Origin: Tubiluchus corallicola
Taxonomy: Eukaryota; Priapulida; Priapulimorpha; Priapulimorphida; Tubiluchidae
Assembly (NCBI GenBank): GCA_030141605.1
Contig: JAQGDQ010000002.1
Span: 2,767,001-2,831,000 of the forward strand
Direction of reading: 5' to 3'
DNA: 64,000 bases
The notes under the pieces are model-generated. The model made no database searches. It worked only from the letters and a program-made list of their open reading frames with translations, and was not told where the DNA came from. Position numbers and translations under genes: made by a program. Below are positions 37,101 to 47,860 of the stretch, piece by piece; within the stretch, counting starts at the first letter, position 1, and each line of letters starts with the position of its first letter.

Positions 37101-40100
37101 TAAGGACCTTTATATTTTTTTTACACTTCAAATCTTAATAAAGTAAAGCAAAAATATAATTTGCCCTAAAATCTTGTAGACCTACAAGATAGAAGACATA
37201 GAAGAGACAATAACTGGCTTCATACTAATGTGGCTTATTTGGACAGGCATTAGCTCTGAATAGCTAGCACACAATTAAGAGGCAATATCGTTTAGTGAGG
37301 TACATAATAGTTTTCACTAACAATAAAATTGCACTTAACTCATTAGAACCTTCATCTATTAATACAGAATGTTGAGTACAAATTTAATAATGAAAAGTTT
37401 TGTGCCAATATTTCAGGAACAACAAAGAATGAATGAAAACACCGTCTAAATCAGAAAATCAGTTATTAAAATGTGCAATAGGAATCAGTCAAGTTGGAAA
37501 ATCCCGGACAAGTGCTGAAGTCAAAAGTAAGATTTGGTCATTCGAGGCTGGAGATGTATTGGAGAAGTAACTAAAGTTAATGATGAGATATAAAAATGAG
37601 CAAGATGGTTAATGTGTTTTGAAAAACCATGGAAAACATCACCAACAGCACAATACCACAAATTCTAGACAACATAAATGATACTTTAGAAACTGTAAGA
37701 AAAGATTCAAATGTAGCACCAGCACAAGATATAAAGAAGTTGATTACAACCATATGGTGGATTTATAAGGTGCTATTTCCAACTGTTTTGATCGTTGGAT
37801 TTATTGGAAACAGTTTAAATTTGATTGTGCTGTGGGGAAAAAGAAAAAAGCTAAGTTCTGTAACGTACGTATATTTACGTGGGATAGCTATTGCTGATTT
37901 CATGACAATAGTTAGCTATACCGTGTATTTGGCAACTCAGTTTCTCATAAATCCAATAAAGAAACCAAAAGCTCTTGCCACCTACTATGCACATGCTCAT
38001 TTTCCATTTCTAAACACTTTTATAGCTACGAGTAATTTATTGGTTATGACAGTAACAGTTGATCGATTCTTGTCAATATGCTTTCCCCTGAAAACACTGG
38101 GAATGCGTACTCGCTGTTTTGCACGAATCACTGTTATCACATGTGCTCTGGTTGCATTTGCAATTCATATTCCAGACATGTTAGCGAACAGAGTAGCAAA
38201 GTTTCGAGATTTAAGATACAATGTAACGTATTGGGATCCCACGCCTAATCAAATAATCACAGAGGCAAATTGGTATAAATTGGTTTGGCCATGGGTGACA
38301 GTGTTGGTTGTTCATGTGTTACCATTATGTAGTCTGATTACTTTGAACCCATTAATACTCAGTGCACTTCGTCAGCGTTCTCTTAAACGCCAGGAAATGA
38401 CGCAGGCAAAAGTAATCAATGCAGACACATTGAAGTATGTAAGAGAAGAACGGAATCTCACTATTCTACTGGTAGCAATCTCAGTAGTATTCATATTCTG
38501 CACACTTCCGATGAGTGTTGTTAAGCTGCTGGATCGGATGCAAAGCCATTTACAAAAAATTATAAAGTATAAGATGCTCCTACACAGTGCCAACCTGATT
38601 GAAGTTGTCAACTATGCAGCAAATTTCTATGCATATAGTATTACCAATGCTCAGTTTCGTAAGGCATGCATAGAAATCTTCAAAAAATGCATTAAAGTGT
38701 TTTCATTCCAAAATCGCACTCTGGCAGTTATTCACCAAAGTAGAAATCAGGGATCATCTATAGACTCAATCAGGACAATTGGAACACAGGTCTCGCTGGA
38801 TGAATTGCAGGAGAAATCAAAACAATGGCAAGATTTTGACACTCAGGAAGGCTACAACCAATCAACTTTCTTGTAAGAAGAAGCCTCCTCAATTTCGCTC
38901 AGTTATATAATATTATCATAACTAGTAAGAGCTGTCATTAGATGGAATTGAAGTCTGGTTAAAAATATAAAGACCAAGGACAAAAAACACGATGCAGTAC
39001 TTTACCTGGCAAGTTTCGGCGGTAGCCATCATCAGCCAACTATGCCAGAATGGATCTGTTTCATAGCTTTAAGTTTAATTGGCTGACGATTGCTGTTTGC
39101 ACAGCGAAACATACTAACTAACTAAAGTTCTGTATCCTGTTTTTTTACAAAGTTTACCTTCGTATTTTTTTATTAGTAAGATTTTTTGAATGCAAATAAC
39201 CCAGAATGACTATTATGTAAGTGAGAGTTAAAGCAAAAGCCAAGTCTCAGGGGAAGTTGAGCTCATTTTAATATCTAAGAAAATGTTACGAAGTTTCAGC
39301 AATAAAATTGCGATAAGCACCTAGTGTAATTAAGAAAGTCAATTTAAAGTCGCGAACGAAAAACAACATAATCCGTTACCATGCAGTATAAACACTTATC
39401 CTACCAGGTGCTTCAGCGAACTTCTTTTGCAGCTACAGTTACCATTATAAACTATAAGCAATCCAAAATGGGATAAAGGAGAGATTATTAACACTATTTT
39501 TTGCTTTTTGATGAATCCCGTTGCCCACTACATAATGAAATAAAAATAACGATAATATAATAGTCTCCAGCCCTGCAAGTTAACGTAAACAAAGTAACAG
39601 AATAATTACTTTAACAAGCCAAAACTGAATTCTATAAGCTAAGTAAACTGCCCAGCACCTTTTATAAGCAGGCAACTTTGCAGAATTTGATGCTTATCTG
39701 TAATTATAGTAGGCGCCACTTAATAGACTCAATTGCTTAATTGACTCAAAAATGCCTGGAACGGGCAGCTTCTATTCAAATATACATAAAAACTATCGGT
39801 AAGTGACTCAAATAACTCCGCATAATTGACTCAGTATTTTTCCTTCACCTACTTAAAATAAGATATTTGTATGTACCCAAAGAACCTTTCCTACTGTTAT
39901 GTCATCTTTACTTCCCTTTTGTGCACTATGTATGCAGAAACAAACATGTTAAGTACCATTTTGTTTATAAGCAGGTACGTTTATCATGCACTAATATGGT
40001 AGCATAGCGGTTTGGCTTTGAATGTGTTACCCAAAGAATTTCTGAAAGCTAAACATTTAATCACTTGCCTAGTGGTTTCCTTTTGATGCTCTCGTTGCAA

Positions 40101-43100
40101 ATCATGCTTTCAGGCTAAATGGGTTAACAGTCAAAGATGCAGGTACAGTAATCAGCCGGTATTCCTTGTGACTTATAAGAGTAAACATCGTACAGCAAAT
40201 AAGGGCAATATAAGTGAGCAAACGATTCAGAACTGTTTTACTCACACATAACAAATAACGTTTTTATAATTACGAGAACTTAGTGGGCCAACTTCTTCGC
40301 GAGAAAATGAAGCAGCCGACTTTGAAGGAACTTTTGTAATTTTTGCAAATAAACAGAAAAGTCTGTGATTTAGAAAAGTATACATTTAAATTTATTGCTA
40401 ATTCATTTATATAAATTAATATTTTTTCCAATTTTTAACTGCACAAAGGAATTTAGGCATTACTTCATTTCTAAAATTCATTAAAAACTTTTGTAGTGCA
40501 TAGTAAGCTGATGACTCATGCTCCTATACCTGTAATACTACACCCATCGATTAATAGATTCAGCCAATTAATTGGGTCAAAACATGTGGGTCCCAAAGTG
40601 AGTTTACTAAGCGGCGCCTACTGTATATTGTACAGTGCTTGTGCATTCTGAGGTATAATCCTGTGAATTAAAGCTATGTAAGCACTTTAAAGTTATTGCA
40701 AAAATTTAGCAAGCCAGAATAACGAAATTTCTGAGTGAATTGCAGTAGCACTGTTATGTGTTATCCTTTGTGCTGTCCACCAACTTACGTCACTCTTTTC
40801 AAATGCCCACAGCGAGGTGCACTTAGTAGGAGATACAAATGATTTAAATTTCTTTTGCATTTTGAAGCAAGGCATTTTACGTGCATATATTACGTGGTAA
40901 TTTCAATAATTTTAAGTACATATTAGAATACAATGAATGTTGTTCGATGGTTAGTTTTTCCCTTTAATAAGGAATGTCAATTGCAGAAAGAAAAATAAGA
41001 TAATTAGACTGGGTGAATCACTGGAGGATGCAAATTACATCAACTTATGCAATCTGACTTGTAGGCAGTAACATGTAAATTTATTTTAATGTAACGAATT
41101 TACTGTAATGTAATGAATGTAATTTTAATTGTAATGTAATGTAATTTCACTTTAGAGTGCCCAACTACTTTTTTTGCTGAAAAAACATTGATAAAAATAT
41201 CTTGTGTTCAGTTACATGGTTTTGCATTATTTTTTTATTACAAGACTTTCAAATGGCACAGAATTTTTTCTGGGAAATTTCTTTACCACAAAGTATAACA
41301 GGATCAAGAGTCAAAACAAGTTTAAAAATAGGAGCAAATCGTATATATTAATTTTGGTGGTATGTTATATATACATATAGAAATCTTATATATATATATA
41401 TATAAGATTTCTATAGATAAGATATATATATAAAACGCAAATATATTGTTTTGACGCAAAGCCATTGTTTTGACGTCATCCATTATATTCTGCTTATAAC
41501 CTTATAACTTTAATTCAGCAAAAGCTGCTATTGGCTTTGCGTTATAAATGAGGACTATGTAGGATGTTTGCGCATTATTGATTACAGGTGTATTTATGTG
41601 CAAAATTTTTGCGGGGCCTTCGCTAGTATATATGAATATTTAAAAATTAACGAAGATTAACTATACAATAACAAGGAGATTTAATTTTTATAATAACAGG
41701 CAGGATGAAGATGAATGGTAATTTTTAAGTCAATACAGTAATCATTTAATTATGGCACACACAAAATGCATCATTTTAGCGAGAGTGAGCTGCAAACATG
41801 TTGGCCTTGTCACAATCCAATCAAAACTGCTGTTAACAAACAGAGTTTACCATACAAGAAAGAGTGAAACAGGAAACAGGCCATAATGCACAGCACATTT
41901 AGTGTATGATTGACACCTGCACTTAGAAAAATATGCCAGATCTATAAAGCTGAATTATTTGCTACAACAATACGAAAACGTGGCCCATATTGAGATACTT
42001 GGATAACTCGGCACAAGGAATAATCTTAAGTGATTTGTGGTGATCTTTGATAATTTAATTTATTAAGTTGTTCTAAAAATCACCATAAATCACTTAAGAT
42101 AATGCCAGTAGGGGCTACGTTTTCTTGTTGCAGTACCAAATGCTTGTGCAATTAAGATAATTCTTTTTTATTACGACTAAGAATTCAGAATAAACAAACC
42201 ATACGATGTGTAACTGAGCAAGTAAAAAGAAGAATTTCAATATAACAGAACGTAGCACAACATGACATCACATGATTCGACATGATATAATGTAACTGTT
42301 TACTTATTCTTTTCCAGTAACGGTAAAAACAAGATTCCAGCCAAAAGCTTGTGCTGTAGAGTGAGTAAAGGAACTAAGAACCAAAAGAATGAGTAAATGG
42401 ATTTAGTAAAGAGAAATGAAGATAATTAATTTCACAGAAATTCCAGTATTTTTCCACGAGTTAGTGAACTTCAAGAAAGAAAAGTTACAACATAAGTTCC
42501 TTACAATTATGAAGTAAGCAAATTTTAAAGGTAAAACAGAAAAACAAACTTCATGTCAGACATGGGAATATTTTTAGATTTTCAACAACTATAGCACAAC
42601 TTCTACAAGCATCAATAGAATCAAATTCAATTCACATAAATAGAAAAATAGCCATACAAAATTTGGAAACAATACCTGGGATTAATATGGTCTAAAGCCA
42701 TCTCCATAACTTGTGCAATTCCGTACTTCTCCACTAAGTGTATATCAAAGTGCTTGATATTAAATTCGTCTAGTAAGTACCTTCAATGCAGAAGGAAAGA
42801 ATTACAAATTGAAACATTCCTTACTAATGTTAAGTTTACAATATTCAATAACTACTTTCATTTAACAGAGAAATAATAATATAAATCGGTTTCGGTGTAT
42901 TAATCTTTCTATAATTTCCACATTAGCACTACAACTAGATTTAGTACAACCAGTTTAAAGAATTTAAAAATTGCCGCATTATGAGCAAACCTACTGTTTG
43001 TGAGATAAGATGAACCAAAGAAAAATACACAAAAAAATTGCTCAAATATAACATTAGAATATTTCTTAAGGCTTACTCATTTATTATTGTGAATGTCTGT

Positions 43101-46100
43101 ATTATAATGTGTTAATGGTTGTATAAATTCATATAATGAATAACTATATCAGTCGTCGTTTTCAAATACAATCATTTAATGAAAATTCATTTTGAATAAA
43201 TGGATTTGTGATTGCTTTACCATGACAGTTTTTATAAAAAATTCATAGGTGGATGAAAAATGATGCACTTGTCAACATTAGACAGCTGGCGTTGAAGTCA
43301 AAGTCTAAAAAAAGACTAAATAAGAAATAGTAGTAAAAAGTAAAACTACACTACAATTGGAATATATAGAGCAGCTACTAAACAAAATTAATAAATACAT
43401 TGGCACAAAGGCTATAGCTGACCTAGATTTCTAATTATTTTGTTTACCATATAAATACACTGGACTGCCTACATGAGTACCTCATTGACAAGGATGTGTT
43501 TAATCACATGTGTTTGTCCATAGCATGTGGATCTATTGACATGACACAATAAATTTGTCTGGAAATATAAGCCTTTAGTGTAATGCAAGAGAAACAGAAC
43601 CTCGCTGTAGCAAGCTCAGCGATAAATATCCTTTGTTTTGGCCAGCTTTAACAGTTTCCAAGCACATCATTTATTTATACACATACTCATAATCTAATAC
43701 TTCTGTAGCATCTGCAAAAATGTCACTAAAATCGCCAAAACTGTTAACACAAAAGCTGAGACTTTGCTTGAAAAATAACATATTCAGCAGATGTAAACTG
43801 CTAAAACAGTTCAGCTTAAAGGAACTTATAGGTCTCACAGTTTGCATAGAGTAGCCAAAAGTAGGTACAGGTAATAGCATTTTTTCAGAAGCAACTGAAT
43901 AATAGTTAAAAAACAAAAAGCAAATACATGTGAGTGATATAGCACATTATTCAGAGTTCTATTTCTACAACAACTTAAATGAAATAATTAAGGTTTAGAA
44001 GTCTAGCATGTCTCTAAATCAAAACTTACTTGCTTTTAAATAAACATGCACATTTATATTCAAATTTACAGTGTAGGATCGTAGGGTTGTGATAAGTAAG
44101 GCGCTACTGTAATTTGCTATAATTCCTTGTAGATAGCGCTTTGCAAATATTTGATATAGGTGAAAGATTTGCTAATCGCAAATCCTTTGTTGCCTTCAGT
44201 GCCTTTAGTTAGACAGATGAGACGCAACTGCTTGATGTAGAAGTTAGTTTGTCAATTACCCAATTAGGATGATCAAGTTTGTGCTAATGATGACTTTGGA
44301 CAAAAAGATATGCACCTAAAAAGCAGACAATTATTCTGACAGTGACAGCATGATTGTACAAGCCTTGTTTATATTTACTGCCAAGTTTAAAAGTATTTTT
44401 TGTCAAATACCACACAGCGCTATTGTACTAAGCAATGCACCTGCTGCACGTTTGTTTAGTATTGGTGCTGGGATTAATGTGAAAAAATAAATAGACTACC
44501 TAAATTAACTTTTACTTTTTGTTTTCAAAAATCCTGTGTTTTATCTTTCTCAGTTTTATTAAGGTTTAGATAAGCATAAAGACACAGCATAAAAAAGACA
44601 AAATTGTCTTTATAATTTTTTATAATTGTCATTGTAATGACATTTCAGAGTTTTTTAATTAGCAATTTACTAGTCAGATGTACCTGTAGCTAAGTACTTT
44701 TTAATAGTAGCTGATCCAACACTGCAAATTTAAAAGTCGGCAGTAAAAATAATTAACAAGATCGTAACAATGCTATATTATAGACTCACTTCTCTCCAAC
44801 ATCAATATCCCTGAGTCCAATATACACAATATCTTTAGCTTTCAAACTGCAATAGAGAAACATATCATGAGATTAATCAGTTAGTGAACTTTGCTTCATC
44901 AATTCACATCCCAAATCTGTCTCAGGTCAATACTTTACCTTGGCTTCATCCACTCCCATCCAGGCATCTTAGGAATAAACTGTGCTAACTCCTTGATTGG
45001 AAAAGCTCCGCTCATGCCATGAATGTGCCCAGTGAAGCTAGTCAGTGCTGTGTTAATATCGGCATGTGCGTCTACCCAAATGACGCACAGGTGGGGGTGC
45101 GCCCGAGTGTGTCCATATATGGCGCCTGCGCTAAGGCTGTGATCACCCCCGAGATTTACGCAGATTCCCTGTTCTTGAACGGACTTCTTCACGGCATCAG
45201 AGATCTGTTCAGATAAAGACAACAATAAAATTGTGCTGCAATTTATGTCGGAAGTGAAGCTGATTAACAAGGAAAAGCTAGTAATATAATTTGCTTAAAA
45301 TAAGATATTGCAAGGCATACATTATTTACATTTACGACTCTGCTTACCAGTTTATTAGCTAAACCATTTGTGCGTGGGTACTTAATTCTGTTCGGACCAA
45401 AAGGTGGATCATCCTGCAGGATCTCAAACTCCAAATCCCCATAATCGTGTACTTCCCAACCTGAAAAGACGTAGTTTTGCAGGCATGAGCAGATTATTAA
45501 AATTGAAAAGAAAAAACCAGATCCTAGCAGAGACTGAATATTTGAATACCAAGAATTTACAAGCACATTCTTTACAGACAGATTTTACGAGCAATAAACA
45601 GACTTTCAAGGCTGGAACAGAAAAACGAATTTATGAGTATGGGAAACAGATGATATACATATGTGTGTGTGTGCATCTTGGGAATACGTCAGCTACAAAC
45701 TTTTATTTAATGCAAGATTTCGATAAATTTTTTTATCAATGCAAAACAAAACATTTACAAATCATTCAGCAGAAGGCATGCCATAATTTGATTGCAGCTA
45801 GCAATAATAAGACAGAACCATTTTCTAGATCAGTGCCACATACACTAGTTATTACACAAGGTTTGGTGGTTTGTCAGTTGGATTTGCATAAGAGCAAAGG
45901 TATCTGATACATCCAACATCCAAATATTGTAAATCAGGCCAACCACATTGACACTGTTGGTAAAAACCATGCAGATGAACTGACTGTAAGGTGCCAATTC
46001 TAAGTCCATATCTAATTAAAGCTAAAGCAAAAAAACAGCAATGCCCAGTGTGCTTGTTACTGACATCAAATAGACCAAGTTTTAAAATAGAACATTTGCT

Positions 46101-46371
46101 CAATATAGTTGCAACATGCCAACATACTATACTGCAAACATGATGTCCAGTGAAATTCAATTCATAAAAAGTTTAGTTTTGCTGAAGTATCCTGATTTAT
46201 AGTACATAGTCTGAATTTAATGCAGGAAGAGTTAAATAACAGTACATAGTCTGAATTTAATACAGGAAATATTAAATTATTTATAGTTTAATATTTACCC
46301 AAATTTCTTAACCCATCAATAAATCCTGTCGCTCGGATTAACTTTGGTCCAGAATGCACACCTACCTTGTC
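31167..46371 (-). CDS. Arginase (eight exons; N-terminal exon not found)
   Basis: Minus-strand exons 46371-46299, 45460-45348, 45204-44939, 44846-44790, 42780-42676, 33768-33692, 32213-32154 and 31381-31167 keep phase at every junction and end TAA, giving 321 residues. Diagnostic metal motifs are present: GGDHS, WVDAHADIN, SFDIDGLD and VEVNPEL. Together these supply the two-Mn ligands of ureohydrolases, and HDYGDLEFE, STGTPG and PGGLTLREG are arginase-like. Reaction: L-arginine + water to ornithine + urea. The usual ...GAPF..GQ N-terminal segment (~25 residues) must be on an exon upstream of 46371. Oddities: SGNxHG reads TGHIHGMS, so the Asn that normally binds the substrate carboxylate is His, and DGLDPS reads DGLDMS. 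The 8.9 kb intron 33769-42675 hosts a GPCR gene on the other strand. Confidence 0.9.
31507..31919. mobile_element. Short inverted-repeat element (GGGCCRTCCACATATAACG ends) in the last arginase intron
   Basis: The left end GGGCCATCCACATATAACGA and the reverse-complemented right end GGGCCGTCCACATATAACGA differ at one base over 20. Inside, a block with TTATAATGGCGTTATCA occurs twice in the same orientation (about 31569-31606 and 31853-31896). There is no transposase. The GGGCCGTCCA-type ends resemble a widespread class of MITEs; the superfamily is not assigned with confidence. Confidence 0.75.
37629..38876 (+). CDS. Class A neuropeptide-type GPCR, FMRFamide-receptor-like (415 aa, intronless)
   Basis: A single open frame with N-glycosylation sites near the N-terminus (NIT, NST, NDT) and seven membrane helices at roughly 46-70, 79-103, 126-149, 165-184, 218-243, 274-299 and 316-339. 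Class A marks: GN in TM1 (G60-N61), D90 in TM2, DRF (145-147) for DRY, FCTLP (290-294) for CWxP, and NFYAY (332-336) for NPxxY. ERNLT at the base of TM6 and the NFxxY variant are typical of FMRFamide and related peptide receptors. A Cys-poor, Ser/Thr-rich tail follows. The usual TM3-ECL2 disulfide partners are absent: no Cys precedes TM3 and none lies in loop 2. The gene sits inside an arginase intron, antisense to it. TTTCAG|GAACAAC at 37414-37419 may mark a spliced 5' UTR. Confidence 0.88.
   Translation: MENITNSTIPQILDNINDTLETVRKDSNVAPAQDIKKLITTIWWIYKVLFPTVLIVGFIGNSLNLIVLWGKRKKLSSVTYVYLRGIAIADFMTIVSYTVYLATQFLINPIKKPKALATYYAHAHFPFLNTFIATSNLLVMTVTVDRFLSICFPLKTLGMRTRCFARITVITCALVAFAIHIPDMLANRVAKFRDLRYNVTYWDPTPNQIITEANWYKLVWPWVTVLVVHVLPLCSLITLNPLILSALRQRSLKRQEMTQAKVINADTLKYVREERNLTILLVAISVVFIFCTLPMSVVKLLDRMQSHLQKIIKYKMLLHSANLIEVVNYAANFYAYSITNAQFRKACIEIFKKCIKVFSFQNRTLAVIHQSRNQGSSIDSIRTIGTQVSLDELQEKSKQWQDFDTQEGYNQSTFL
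39707..40623. mobile_element. Pogo/Tc1-mariner-like non-autonomous element with TA target duplication
   Basis: Both ends are flanked by TA (39705-39706 and 40624-40625). The left end TAGTAGGCGCCACTTAATAG and the reverse-complemented right end CAGTAGGCGCCGCTTAGTAA agree at most positions. CAGTA...CGCTTA is the terminal pattern of pogo/Tigger transposons (from memory of that group). At 917 bp it has no transposase-like ORF. Confidence 0.7.
41377..41414. repeat. 38-bp perfect palindrome with (TA)n core
   Basis: ATAGAAATCT followed by a TA run and AGATTTCTAT: each half is the exact reverse complement of the other. It may be the start of a small element ending near GCGGGGCCTTCGCTAGT (41610-41626); that link is weak. 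Confidence 0.85.
42022..42100. repeat. Long near-perfect hairpin in an arginase intron
   Basis: The arm ATCTTAAGTGATTTGTGGTG (42022 onward, about 29 bases) faces its near-exact reverse complement at 42072-42100 across a 21-base loop. Fourteen bases at the stem base are perfect. Inner differences are mostly G-U-compatible on the plus strand plus one C-A mismatch. This is the size and shape of a pre-miRNA or a fold-back element; conservation cannot be judged here. Confidence 0.7.
42781..44789. other. Arginase intron (2.0 kb)
   Basis: Between the exons ending at 44790 and starting at 42780. AT-rich; no exon, recognised repeat or RNA gene seen. Confidence 0.5.
46201..46267. repeat. Short tandem duplication (period 40)
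   Basis: AGTACATAGTCTGAATTTAA occurs at 46201 and 46241 with matching flanks; it lies in the arginase intron left of the 46299 exon. Confidence 0.85.
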
Positions 46372-47729
46372 CTGTAAAAATATGTATCAATTGACTATAA
46401 ACTGAAACTGTATCTATGACCGTAAATTATATTGTACAGTTAGTAGTAAATTCGGTCTCTAGAGAACTGTTTGGAAATGTTCGGATGTATCTAATGGCTG
46501 ACAGCATGTACTTACTATACTCCCTATCGAGCACATAATTTTGTACCTTTCGGGTAATTATTATTACACACTGTATTATACTTTTCATTTCTGGCAAGAA
46601 TGTGCCATATACAAATATTTACATAATTACAGACAAATTAAGATAACGTAGCTTAGTAGAGATTAGCTGAGTTTTGAATTAGCTCATTTATTATGCAAGC
46701 TTATAAACATTATGCAAAGATGTCACGATCTTCGGATCCATGCTGACAACCATGTTTGTACCATATGAAATCCTAGCATGCATACTTACAAATGATTGCT
46801 TGTTTTCGTCTTCTTTCATTTTGAAAAATGTTACTTACCTGGGACTCTACTTGCAGAATTTAATGGCACAAAATAAAGCAAAAAACAGGAATTATCTGCA
46901 AATATGCACGACTGTATTTTGGTAAATGCAATTTGTCATGGCGCAACATATAGGCCAACATCAGCAAGCGTAGATTAAGACTAAAGACTGCTGACTAGAC
47001 TTTTCAGGAAACCTCTTAATACTAAGATTTAAATGCAACCTTAATGAATAATGAGAGAAGTGAAAAGATTTGAAATGAGCTGTTAGATCATTGAAGTTTG
47101 TAGTTTACTACTACAGTATACTCCGCTTAATAAATCCACCTTGGTGCAAAGCTAAATGGACTTATTAAGTGGCTGGGTTTCTAAACCAGAGAGACCTATT
47201 AAGCAGCTTTTTCTATGTTATTACTTTTTATAATGCCAATTGATATTGTCGCACACAATTATCATACGTTTTTGCTTCCCAAATGACTACTATACTAGCT
47301 GCCATTTCTAACAAGCGAGATGTGTGAAGAAATTCTACCCGCAACCCATTCCTATAGCAACCAGACTACGTAGTAAATGATACAATGCTCTGTTATGATA
47401 ACATTTCCAAGGTTGCCTGATGCAGTGCTTGGCTTTGACTCTGCAGTGTTCAATGTTTAGTGGCTGCCTAAGCTTAAACCTTAATGAAAAAGAAACTGCT
47501 AGCTAGGTACGTATTGGTAAGAAAGATAGGTGGTTGCAAGCAAGCAGAAAGAAATTAATTAGTAGAAACCACAAAGAAACACATAAAATGTTCAATTTAC
47601 ATGATTTAAGCAGCATTGATTTGTGCCTCTGGAACTGGCTAAGCAAGGTCTTATTGTACTAGCAATTTAGCATCACTGCTTGCTCTTGCTATGCTTGCAG
47701 GCTCACTTCTATCACGAAGGCAACTTTTC

Positions 47730-47860
47730 TCTATCTCTTTCATTCTTCCATACATCCCGTCTCTCTGTATGCTTCCCTCCTCTTTTTTATTTCTCTCTTA
47801 CCACCCTTCTCTTCTTTGCTTTCTTCCCCCTTCTTTCTTGCCCTCCTCTCTGCCTATAAT
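47730..47860. repeat. Pyrimidine-rich tract
   Basis: Long stretch of C and T (CTCTTTC, CCCTCCTC, CTTTCTTCC blocks) with few purines on the plus strand. Low-complexity, no coding sense. Confidence 0.7.

Larger units (their letters stand above)
33769..42675. other. 8.9 kb arginase intron: contents
   Basis: Holds the antisense intronless GPCR, a pogo-like element (39707-40623), an AT palindrome (41377-41414), a long hairpin (42022-42100), and AT-rich sequence with small trinucleotide AAT runs (e.g. 33901-33916). Nothing else coding was recognised in 33.8-37.4 kb or 40.7-42.6 kb. Confidence 0.5.

Noticed and set aside
37588-37596. GATATAAAA as a TATA box for the GPCR
   Set aside because: It lies about 40 bases from the ATG, leaving almost no 5' UTR; a spliced 5' UTR using the acceptor at 37414-37419 is more likely.
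45404-45907. 167-codon plus-strand open frame
   Set aside because: It runs antisense through an arginase exon and intron, with no recognisable motif.
46840-46865. Possible arginase exon ending at a strong minus-strand donor (CCCAG|GTAAGTAAC)
   Set aside because: In the required phase a stop lies just upstream and no arginase-like residues precede the donor.
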